Assembly (NCBI GenBank): GCA_024500155.1
Contig: CM044856.1
Coordinates: forward strand, 47,058,303-47,122,302
Reading direction: 5' to 3'
DNA length: 64,000 bases
From: Chenopodium formosanum
Lineage: Eukaryota; Streptophyta; Magnoliopsida; Caryophyllales; Amaranthaceae
Shown here: positions 22,755 to 32,004 of the stretch, in pieces
How positions within the stretch are numbered: position 1 is the stretch's first letter
How the letters are laid out: the number at the start of each line of letters is the position of its first letter
Program-made: the position numbers and the translations under genes
Notes under the pieces: model-generated
Told to the model about the DNA's origin: nothing
What the model saw: only the letters and a program-made list of their open reading frames with translations
The model's database searches: none

Positions 22755-22870
22755 ACCATAAGGTGACGGGTGCAACTCATGAGTTACGCGCGACATCGGT
22801 GCGCAACCAAGTCACATGCGCGCGACAGCCGCGCAAAACTCATTTAGTTGCGTGCGTCTCCCCTGTCGCA
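22755..22870. repeat. GCGC/AACT module 4 of element B
   Basis: GTTACGCGCGACATCGGTGC, GCAACCAAGTCACATGCGCG, CGACAGCCGCGCAAAACTCA and TTTAGTTGCGTGCGTC. It stands about 180 bases upstream of the DUF7745-like start codon. Confidence 0.6.
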
Positions 22871-23219
22871 ACATAAGAATTAGATTTATTTCCTTATTTT
22901 GGCTTACATAATGACAGAATCTTCACTAAATCTGAAGACAAATCATACGCTTGCCTTTTAACCCTTTGTGTCCTTTTTTTTTTTCCTACTATCTTATTTT
23001 CTTATTTATTATTTTCATACTTCCTTATTTTTTTTATTATTATTTTCTTATTTTGTTTTTTCTCTTTTTATTCCCTTTTTATTTCTTTTCTCCTTCCTTT
23101 TTCGAGTTTTAGTTATTTTTTTTGAGGGGGGTAAGTCGGGAACGCTTTCCCTCCCTCGAAATTTTTTTGCTGTTTTTTTTAAAAAATAAAAATAATAATA
23201 AATATGTACACATGGAAAC

Positions 23220-23220
<1 letters not shown>

Positions 23221-23269
<49 letters not shown>

Positions 23270-23281
23270 TGATGATGATGA
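23221..23281. repeat. (ATA)n/(ATG)n microsatellite
   Basis: About 15 uninterrupted ATA/AAT triplets followed by five ATG triplets, the last ending at 23281. Confidence 0.95.
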
Positions 23282-23377
23282 CATATATACAAATGTGTCA
23301 TATGTACAACAATGCAAAAATATATATCTATATACATTTGTTTCCTAAAATAAATAACAATAGGTGTACAAAAGGAA

Positions 23378-26300
23378 TCAGGGTGCTCGGCAACTACTAG
23401 ACGGTTGCTGCACATCCTGCAATATCCAAAACGAAGATTAATACATGAAATATAATAACTTCATTGAAAAGAAATAAAAATAAAACTTACTGCGATCATC
23501 CGATGATCACGGCATGACAAAGTCACGAGGGCTCTCCGATAAGCAGCTCGGAAAGCATGTATAGTCCTCACCATGCCGTTCACGGTTTCCCACAAAACCT
23601 GTTCTAAGAATACAAGGACAATTATTAAACAAATGTATAGGAAACAAAAAATAAATAGAAATGTTTAAGTACATATACAAAAAAGACATACCGACACAAC
23701 CGCCTAAGGTACAAACGGTATCCCCTCATTATCCTCCGCTGCTGGAAGGATCTCACGAATTACCGATCCGACAGCATCGATATACGTGATCTCCGCTGTA
23801 GGAGGCACCCAACCACCTAGCTCGACCCGCTATAAACTATAAATATGATAAAAATGATAGAAGGGTCAAAGTTCCGAAAAATAAATTGAAACAAGGAAAA
23901 GAGAGAGAGAGAGTACTAATCGGAACAAAAGCTGGAAAGGAGTCAGCCTGGATTCAATGAAAGTTGGATAAGAAACCTCCGGCAGCACTTGCTGCTCCAC
24001 TAGATAACCAAGGATCGTCTAAGCTCGATCCTTGGTAGACAGCAAGTCCGAACGTAACATCCGGATCGGAGGATCCGCTGGAACCAAAGGCTCCTCGGAC
24101 GAAAGATGCCAGAAAACACGCTCGCCTAAAAATCAAGCGTCTGTCCTCTGGAGCACTAGGAGTCCTAGATAGAGGGCCTGAAAACGGCAACGAACCATGC
24201 TAGACCGGATAACCTCAGGGACTCCGACGATCAAACTCCAAGGACGAAGATCGATGTATAAAATACAATCACATGAAAATCATCAAAACAAAATAATAAT
24301 ATATAGTAAAAGATATACACGTGTTGTCGAAATACTCACCGACGCTCGAGTCGCCGAAAGAATCCTCTGGCGAAAGTCCCCGGCTGAAGTGGCTCGCCTC
24401 TTCCAAATCATGGCCAGTCGATGGCCGATAGGAAAACAAGCAGCCCTAAGAACCTTGGGAGCTAAAAAAGGCAGGTACGAGTATCCCCAAACCTAAACGA
24501 AAAACGAAGAATAATGTGCTTAAAAGAAGGAAAAGAAAAAAATAATGATTAAAAGAAATTTTAAAAAGTATGTACCTCAAGGATACGACCATGCCATGTG
24601 AGGGAGATTCGAGACACCTCAGTAGCTGCCGCGGAATCCATCACCCGGGTCGTCTCTTGCCCATAGCTGTAAGCATACGGGCATACGACACCTCCTCCTA
24701 GTTCTGGTTACCTACGTGCCTCAAGTCGCTGAGGCAAACAAGTAACCCGATAGCGAAATGCTCTCCTCGATCACTCAGGATTGTGACGGAAAGAACGTGG
24801 GCAATGTATATCCGAGCCAGCTGCTGAGGTGTACAGTGCCGATCAACCTCATAAGCCGACAACTCGTCGGAAAGAACCTAGTATGGACAAGATTGAGCAT
24901 ACACGTGAAGGACCACTACTAGACGGTCACCCACGATGTCACTCAGCGTCGCGTATGACCCACAACGATCTCTACAGCGGGATCGCCTACAAAAGGAGAA
25001 CCCGTAATCATAGAGAAGTCGTAAGGGGTAATCGTCATCTCCCCGCCCCCAACGGAAAGTGAAAAGTGTTGGTGGAATCCCACTAAAACTCCACCAAAAC
25101 TTCCTCAACGCGGAGGAAAGCTAACGAAGCAGGCTGACACGATAAATCTCGAAGAGCCGCCAGCGCACGGCTGATCCCTTAAAGCTCCACGATCTCCTTC
25201 ACCAGCTCGGATAAACACTAGTAGAAAAAGCCTCATTTGCGTCGCCATATTTGCGTCACTCATTCTAAAGAACGAAGCAAATGTGTATTTTTACAATACT
25301 TTAAAGTTATTTGCGTCGCTTGTTATTAAAGAAGCGACGCAAAAAACAAATGTATGTTAGCTTTCTATCATTTGCGTCGCGCATGTTTGACTCTTGTTTT
25401 GGATTATAGGCTTGAAATGAAGTAATTTGGTTAATTGGTGTTGGGATGATGAGTATAATGTGTATGATATTGAGATGTAAATTATTGGACAGGTTGTTAA
25501 TATAATGTCGTCATTCCCAATTTAATGGGTAGGCCAAATTACAAAGGAGACTCTGCCGAAATTTACATTTGCATTATTCAATAATATTGCATTTTAATTT
25601 CAATTATATTAGCGTTAGCATATTACTTTATACCTAGGAAAACAGGTACTACAAACATATATACAAGGCAATCATTATATTATAATTTAAAAAAAAAAAA
25701 AATTCACCTCATTTGCGTCACTCCTATATAAACAAGTGACGCAAATAACAAAAAATCCATTTATTGGAAGAGTCATTTACGTCGCTTGTTTATTAAGGAG
25801 CGACGCAAATAACAAAAAAATTTTATCAAAAGAGTCATTTGCGTCGCTTGTTTATAAAGGGGCGACGCAAATGACTTAAAATAAGTTTATAATAAAAGTC
25901 ATTTGCGTCGCTCTTTTATAAAGGAGTGACGCAAATAACAAAAAATAAGTTTATCTAAAGAGTTATTTGCGTCGCTCCTTTATAAAGGAGTGACGCAAAT
26001 AACTAAAAATATGTTTGTCAGAAAAGTCATTTGCGTCGCCCCTTTATAAACAAGCGACGCAAATGACAAAAAGTAAGTTTATATAAAAAGTCATTTGCGT
26101 CGCTTGTTTATAAAGGAGCGACGCAAATGACAAAAAATAAGTTTATAAAAAAAGTCATTTGTGTCGCTTGTTTATAAAGGAGCGACGCAAATGACTCTTA
26201 TTTGCGTCGCCTCTAGGAGCGACGCAAATGACTTAAAAGTCATTTGCGTCGCGAGCAGTTGCGTCGCTCATAGAAGCGACGCAAATACACTATAAATGAA

Positions 26301-26708
26301 CGACGCAAATAAGCCTTTTTCTACTAGTGAAACTCTTAAAACGGGTCAGCAGGTTACTAGAGCCGCATAGACGCATGCTAGACTCACTATAAGGGAAGGT
26401 CAAAGTAATAGAAGAAAACGGTTATGGTTTGAAAAAAAAAAAGAAGAAAAAAAAAGAAAAAAAGGCGCAAAACTCACGATGCCGCGCCACCCTCTTATTA
26501 AGATATGATGATCTGGGTCCCACTTAAGGATCGAAGGGACCCAGTTGGGAGGAGCCTCCCAAACTACATCCTCCTGGCGACGTCAATCAGCCGCAACGCG
26601 TCGCTCCCTAACCTCCTCACGAGGACGGGTCACCCTCTTTCAAGGGCAAACTGCCCCGTGAGAACCTCCTATAACCTCCTCAACATCGACAAATGGAGGC
26701 GAGTCCAT
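23378..26708 (-). pseudogene. Antisense plant mobile domain (PMD) gene of element B, with introns
   Basis: Start ATG at 26706-26708 (MDSPPFVDVEEVIGG). The PMD signature is at about 24960-25090: NTFHFPLGAGEMTITPYDFS followed by MITGSPFVGDP. Next comes YEVDRHCTPQQLARIYIAHV with LSDRGEHFAIGLL (24690-24850), then VWGYSYLPFLAP with a downstream WKRRATSAGDF (24340-24496), and further exons to TGA 23378-23380. Good splice signals border several pieces: GTAAG at 23491 with TTGCAG at 23417 (75-bp intron), and GTATGT at about 23694 with TTCTTAG near 23606. PMD is known from host MAIN/MAIL1 proteins and from transposons. Stops and frameshifts, and a CACTA insertion (25216-26329), disable this copy. It runs opposite to pol, as extra genes of Tat elements can. 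Confidence 0.75.
25216..26329. mobile_element. Non-autonomous CACTA (EnSpm-like) element with hairpin array
   Basis: Ends are CACTAGTAGAAAAAGCC and its inverse GGCTTTTTCTACTAGTG, with a 3-bp target duplication AAA (25213-25215, 26330-26332). These fit the EnSpm/CACTA superfamily. No transposase is encoded in 1.1 kb. From about 25709 to 26190 there are eight palindromes of about 42 bp, each built as ATTTGCGTCGC-loop-GCGACGCAAAT, at a period near 64 bp. GCGTCGC words also flank both ends. Subterminal repeats of CACTA elements bind the transposase; here they are unusually long and one-sided. The element lies inside the PMD gene and splits it upstream of the signature motif. Confidence 0.85.
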
Positions 26709-27552
26709 GCTATGATAGATAGAGTTTCTTTATTAGTTCAATCTGCTCTAGATCTATTTTGGCAGCATAACGGCTGCCAATAAGGCAAAACACAAAAATT
26801 GAATGCAACCTATACTTGGGGGCTACGATACCTGCAATCAAACTCAGTAAATGAGGGCTTTAAACACCCACAAAAGCCATCCTATACCAGTTTTGATTAA
26901 GAATTCAAGGGATTGTATTTCAAAATCTCAAAGAATCAACTATTATCAGGCGTATAATAATATCATTAACACAATTATCGTCTACCAAACAATGGCAAAG
27001 ATAGGCTAAGTATACACTCCATGCCAATTTTTTCGGATTCAAAATTTTCAAAATATTAGTTATGGAAGTAAATCTAGTTCTAACTGCATAACTGACAAGT
27101 ATAACCAAAATGATCAAACAAAATAACAGAAAATCTAACCAAATTCATGTAAAATTGCAAAAAACACACTCAAACGAAGAAATGCTCATAAAAGGATCAA
27201 TACTTAACCATTTTTCATGAAAGTTGTTGCAAAACACTCCTTAAATGTAGCATGACAACATAGAGCAAACAATTTCAAGAATAATGGACTGAATGAAAAA
27301 CCCCCCAAATTAAAAATTCAGGGTTTAACAATTCGAAAATCGTTCAAATTCAGCTGGAAAAGAATAAGTTTTAGTAAAAAACTTACATTGGATTATGGCA
27401 AATATGAATTAAGGATGAAATTTGCTTCCTTTAGCTTCAAAAATCTTAAGAAATCGAGCTCTTTAGAGTGAGAAAGAGGCAAAAATAGATGAAATAAAGG
27501 AGAGAGAAAGTGAAATGAAAAATCGCATTTTGCGATTTTCTTTTTCATGAAC

Positions 27553-27660
27553 TGAGTGTCGCGCGCAACTGAATCAATTGCGCGTGACAAACTAGCGCAA
27601 CTCAGAAAGATGCGCGCGATTGGCCATCGCAACCTACTGAGTTGCGCGCGGATACTTGTA
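27553..27660. repeat. GCGC/AACT module 5 of element B
   Basis: GAGTGTCGCGCGCAACTGAA, TCAATTGCGCGTGACAAACT, AGCGCAACTCAG, GATGCGCGCGATTGGCCATC and GAGTTGCGCGCGGATACTTG. The trailing ACTTGTAACT also follows the block in the LTR. Confidence 0.6.
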
Positions 27661-28309
27661 ACTAAAATGACTGATATCCAGATATTGATCAATTTGATCA
27701 TTTTTCACCGGCTTTTGCTCGTCATTAGACGTAACAGTGCGCAAATTATCAAATCTTTTAAATTGCTTTGCATTCTGTACTTTATTTCCTTCTTTGTTAG
27801 TTTTCCGCATCAAATTGAATGCACACCGTGCTTTGTGCCTTCCCCAAGCATACGTTTGGAACGTTTTTCATAAGAGTGGCTTAAGACGTTCCGTGGTGGT
27901 GCTTTACGTAAAAGCACCCATATACAGGTTTGTCATTTTACTGTATTGATGTTTCAAATGTCCGGGTTTTCTTCTTTTTTCACATCCAAAGCGAAAAGGA
28001 AGGCGTTTTCATGCAGCGTAAAAATGCAAATGGCGTATCGTACGGCGCAAAATTATACGACGTAGGTGTTGCGTAAAATTTCACTTTAGCCTATGCTTTG
28101 CGAGATCTACCTCTTGGAACTAAAAAGTATAGAATTACTGTAGGCGTTAGCTCACGAGTCGATAGGCGTGCCGAACCATCAGAACAAGCACTTCTTGAAT
28201 GGAAGCAAATATGGTAGTTAGTGCGCTTACTAACTTACCGGACAGTTAGGGTGTCCGACCACCCCTTGTATAAAGAAGCGACAAGATGATGTCGCGCCTA
28301 TGTAGTCAC

Positions 28310-28490
28310 GTGCCCTCGGTCCTAAGACACGTGTACTCATCTTGTGGACAAAATTGCTGAGAGAGTTGCTGACTTTCTTCCCTCTCACTGAATTTGGATA
28401 TATGCCTCCAGTCCTGAGACATGTATTTCTATCTTGTGGACATCCGGCTCGAATACCGGACCCGGCTCGAATACCGGACCATTTCGGCTC
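28310..28490. repeat. Short local duplications
   Basis: GTCCTAAGACACGTGTACTC...ATCTTGTGGACA (28318-28349) recurs as GTCCTGAGACATGTATTTCT...ATCTTGTGGACA (28410-28442). CGGCTCGAATACCGGACC occurs twice in tandem at about 28446-28481, with a decayed third unit. Confidence 0.75.
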
Positions 28491-28899
28491 AAATACCAAA
28501 AATCCCTTTTCATTTTTTCTACTATGTTAAAGTCAGGTTAAAGTTTCAATGACATATCCAGGGACATTAAACCAACGATGACACGAATGAGAGGAAACCA
28601 TCACCTTTTATCCTTTTAAAACCAATCCCTTCTCATGACTTAACATCACCCAGAACACCTTTACTTGTAAAAGTATTCTACAATTGCAAAGGACCAATCT
28701 AGATTCTTTACCGCGTTAAAACTAGGAAAAACTTTTTCTAGCCTTAATAGCTACTTGTTTCAAACACTTAGCGAACCAAGGATTGTTTCGACATCCTTAA
28801 ACATTACTGAAAGATTCTCTATCCTTAGAGAACTTCGCAGAATGAATCTCTGATTTATTTCCTTGACTACTTTGATCATCGTCTATTTTAGACTCGATC

Positions 28900-28914
28900 A
28901 AAGTGGGGGCTAAC
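28900..28914 (+). promoter_or_regulatory. Polypurine tract of element B
   Basis: AAAGTGGGGGCTAAC lies directly before the TG of the 3' LTR, the position of the plus-strand primer in LTR retrotransposons. Confidence 0.75.
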
Positions 28915-30321
28915 TGTAGACATCTACTTTTGGCCTCTTGTCCCGACAGGAAGTGCAATGACGATAAATAAACCATCTTTGTGTTGGATCAAAGTGAAGA
29001 ATACTTATGGAGAACTGGTTAAGCCATAAAACACAAAAGACTAGCCCGAATTAAAGAATAAAGCCAAAACAAAGGTTTAATTAACTAAACCCGATCATAT
29101 TTAGGCTTAAGTCCGTGATTAAAACCCAATAATGACGGATTTAGGAGCGCCTTGGTTAAATTTAAATGTTGCTGCAGAAAAAAGTCGTGCACATCTCAAA
29201 CAATCGCGCTAGGCTGCCGCGCGCAACAAATTCAGTTGCGTGTGACACCCAGCGCAACCTCCAAAGTTGCACTGGGGAAGATTCAGAATTATACGAAAAA
29301 TATAAAATCAAATTTTACCATAAAGCCGCGCGCAAGACTATTAGTTGGGCTGCCCGTAACAGACAAACCTAATCACTTGCGCTAGGGTGTCGCGCGCAAC
29401 TCGTCTTGTTGCGCGCGACACCTGCTGCGGCAGAATGCTTGTAACTCTAAACCTAATCATTCCGTATAAATAAGAGCTTAAACCGAGGCTTAAAGACACA
29501 AAAAAAAAAAAATCTTGCGAAATACTTGCGAACTTGTGCCACCTAAACCCTCTTGTCCTAAACACTCACCTCATTGATATTTTGTTACTACGGTGGAGCT
29601 TCCCCAACAAGAAAGAGTCCATAGGTGTTCTAAATGGAGATCTAGCAAAGAGAAATGGTAAATTCCCGAACACTTAGTTAAACCACATTTATTTTCTTGT
29701 TTAAAAGAACCCTAATTAATTAATTAGTGTTGTTTAAAATAATTAATTAATCAACTCCACATAAAATCTTGCGTTAAATAAAGATAAGAATTGAATTAAA
29801 TAATTGTTGATTAATCACTTAAGCCCACATTACGATGTAATTCCTACGTGAATTGGTATGTGTAAATAAAATCAACTAACATAGTTTTAGGTGTCGCGTT
29901 GCATATATTGATTGGTGATGAAATTGTAAAAAAGGAAGAGCTAGTAGAAGCCGCACTGGGGCTAGGATAATGATTCCCCTCTATAGGGAACGTTATTTTA
30001 GTACCCTCGCTCCCGAACTCATTTCTGGTTTATATACCAATTTAGGCATGGGTAAACTTATGATTTGTGCTAATTATTCCATGAACTCCACATGGAAGAA
30101 AGGCATGAACGAGGTTTATGAGTTTTCCTAACACTCATTGGCGACTCCCTACTTATTTCTTAGAAAAAAGCGTAATGATAGAATCAATTCTAATTCATGG
30201 TCCCCCAAATAGTCAGGAATTCAAATCCTACTACACCCTAAAAAGAGTAAAGTCCTAGGCTTTTAAAGGGCCATGGGAATTTAAGGAGAGGACCCCTTAC
30301 AATTGGAACACCCTCCTTACA
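28915..30321 (+). repeat. 3' LTR of element B (1407 bp, complete)
   Basis: Starts TGTAGACATCTACTTTTGGC after the polypurine tract and ends CCTCCTTACA before the TSD CAAGG (30322-30326). A TATAAA box lies at 29465-29470. The block 29186-29440 is packed with GCGC/AACT modules. The first 540 bases match the 5' LTR fragment; the rest has no partner in the window. Confidence 0.9.
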
Positions 30322-30326
30322 CAAGG

Positions 30327-31526
30327 GCCAATATACTTTGTAAGCCACGTGCTAACCGAGGCTGAGCAAAGGTACCCGCTGGTATAGAAACTAGCTTTTG
30401 CGGTGGTAACAACAACAAGGAAGCTGAAACCATATTTCGACGCGTACATAACATAAACCCTCACAAATTAGCCACTGGAAAAAGCATTACAAAAAATGGA
30501 TGCATCGGGCAAACTCTTGAAATGGGCCATTGAACACTCCGAGTATGAGTTTGAGGTCAAGCTTAGGGAAGCTATCAAAGCACAAGCCTTAGCAGATTTT
30601 ATTGTGGAAGCCTCTTACGAAGAGAAAGAAGATGACATTGGAATCTGGAACGTGGAAGTAGATGGATAATCAGCCCAAACAAGAAGTGGAGCCGGGATTA
30701 GAATGACATCCCCAGAGGGAAATGTATTCGAGTATGCCATTAAGTTCAAATTTAAGACATCAAACAACGAGGCAGTGTACGAGGCAGCTTCGGGAGGCTT
30801 GAGTATGAGTATTGCAGCCGGGGCTAAGAAAGTCCATCTACAGACTGACTCTCAGCTTGTAGCCAGTTAGCTGAAGGGGGATTATGAGATTAGGGAATCC
30901 ACAATGCTGAAGTATTTAACCAAGGTAAAGGACCTGGAAGCTCTGCTAGTCCACTTCCAGATAGAATTGGTGCCTAGAGCGGGAATCTTCCAAGCTTATA
31001 CGCTATCAAATTTAGCTAGTTCCACCCTACAGAGCCTCACAAGGATGGTGATGGTGGAAGTCTTGGAGGAAAGAAGTATCGCTGAAAAGGTGTAGGTGAA
31101 TTGCATCGGGCAACAACGAGCTTGGTTCATAGATATAATGGCATACAAAGATCACGGCTCGCTGTCGGACGACGAAGTGTACACTAAGAAAGGTAAGAAA
31201 GATGCTAACTAGTATGTGGTAATGAATGGGGAGCTCAACAAAAAGGGCTTCTCAAAACCACTGCTAAGGTGTATCCCAAAGTGGAAGAAGGAGAAGATCA
31301 TGGAAGAAGCACACTCAGGAATATGAGCTAACCACATCGGTGGAAAAGCCATAGGAGTAGAAGTTCTAAGAAGGGGTGCATACTGGCCAACTCGGACACA
31401 AGACGCACTAGCATATGTGAAAAAGTGCGACCAGTGTAAAAAATATTCCCCATTCATAAACCAGCCAACAAATGATCTGACCCCAATTCTCAGCCCAATC
31501 CCGTTTGTTCAGTGGGAAATGGACAT
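30327..31526 (+). pseudogene. Element A RNase H, second RNase H and integrase N-terminus
   Basis: It continues the frame that stops at 6530. RNase H1 reads PIYFVSHVLTEAEQRYPL, then KLLKWAIEHSEYEFEVK and ALADFIVEASYE (to about 30615). The second, archaeal-type RNase H follows (GAGIRMTSPEGN, FKFKTSNNEAVYEAASGGL, LQTDSQLV; about 30650-30900). The integrase zinc-binding region is near 31300-31440 (AHSGI then stop, ANHIGG, KKCDQCKKY). Stops at 30396, 30465, 30667, 30870, 31093 and 31326 mark decay. The frame stops in the integrase core at the insertion point of element F; GACAT (31522-31526) is its target duplication. Confidence 0.85.
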
Positions 31527-31984
31527 TGTTTGGGGTAAAATTACCCTCTATATGTGGACCAATGCCACCGCGACACGTGTCCGCAAGCTCAGCTCTCTAT
31601 GAGCCAATTAGAGCATGACACGTGTCACTCAACGATAGAAGAGTGATAATGGGCTCTAAGCCCATAAACCTAGAGCCTTTTAGGTTAAATGACCTAAAAG
31701 GCACATATCCCAATGCTCTATAAATATTGATCTTCACATCAGTTCAAGAAGAGTTAATTCATTCTCCAAGGGCCATGCCCCCCACAATCACTCTCCCTTC
31801 TCTATTTTCTCTCTCTAAAAATACATTATATCGATCACTAACTTGATCGTCGGAGGCGGACCTCCGGCCCCCCGGGGTCCATTGTTTTGCAGGTGATCAG
31901 GCCGTTCGAGTGTTGCATTGCGGATCTGTCTCCCGAGGGACGTACATACCCTCCATTTGGGTACGTACAAAAAACCCCGAAACA
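31527..31984 (+). repeat. 5' LTR of element F
   Basis: TGTTTGGGGTAAAATTACCC to CCCCGAAACA. Two GACACGTGTC palindromes (G-box core CACGTG) lie at about 31571 and 31617. TATAAAT at 31719-31725 marks the likely promoter. The segment GTCGGAGGCGGA is shared with the LTR of element D. Confidence 0.95.
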
Positions 31985-32004
31985 TTTGGCGCCGTCTGTG
32001 GGGA
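31985..32004 (+). promoter_or_regulatory. Primer-binding site of element F
   Basis: TTTGGCGCCGTCTGTGGGGA directly follows the 5' LTR. Element D carries TTTAGCGTCGTCTGTGGGGA at the same place. The priming tRNA was not assigned. Confidence 0.85.

Larger units (their letters stand above)
22579..23377. other. Spacer between the two antisense genes of element B
   Basis: An 18-base poly-A tract (22586-22603), a GCGC/AACT module (22755-22870), a T-rich stretch (22970-23180) and a trinucleotide array fill this region. It would be the promoter/leader of the DUF7745-like gene and the 3' flank of the PMD gene. No ORF of interest. Confidence 0.5.
26709..28899. other. 3' noncoding region of element B upstream of the polypurine tract
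   Basis: No convincing gene. It contains a GCGC/AACT module (27553-27660), a duplicated segment at 28310-28490, and a T/A-rich tract. It would hold the promoter of the antisense PMD gene in its left part. Short ORFs here have no recognisable motif. Confidence 0.45.
6531..30321 (+). mobile_element. Element B: Tat-lineage Ty3/gypsy retrotransposon with nested insertions
   Basis: Both ends are TG...CA LTR ends. The TSD CAAGG flanks the whole unit (6526-6530, 30322-30326), and removing it restores the RNase H reading frame of element A. The order is LTR, gag, protease, RT, RNase H, second RNase H, integrase, then a long 8.7-kb 3' region carrying two antisense genes, a polypurine tract and the LTR. 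Dual RNase H and antisense extra genes are Tat-lineage traits. Nested inside are A' (7074), C (7994-12645), a Cassandra solo LTR (12737-13027) and a CACTA element (25216-26329). The 5' LTR is incomplete, and no primer-binding site is visible, so a deletion has occurred near 7074-12731. The two LTR ends differ at roughly a tenth of positions by eye, so B is fairly old. Confidence 0.85.

Noticed and set aside
23048..23415. Poly-Leu/Tyr/Ile peptides
   Set aside because: Translations of T-rich sequence and of the ATA microsatellite.
25709..26280. CRISPR-like array
   Set aside because: Regular repeats are palindromic hairpins within CACTA termini in a plant genome; spacers are alike and there are no cas genes.
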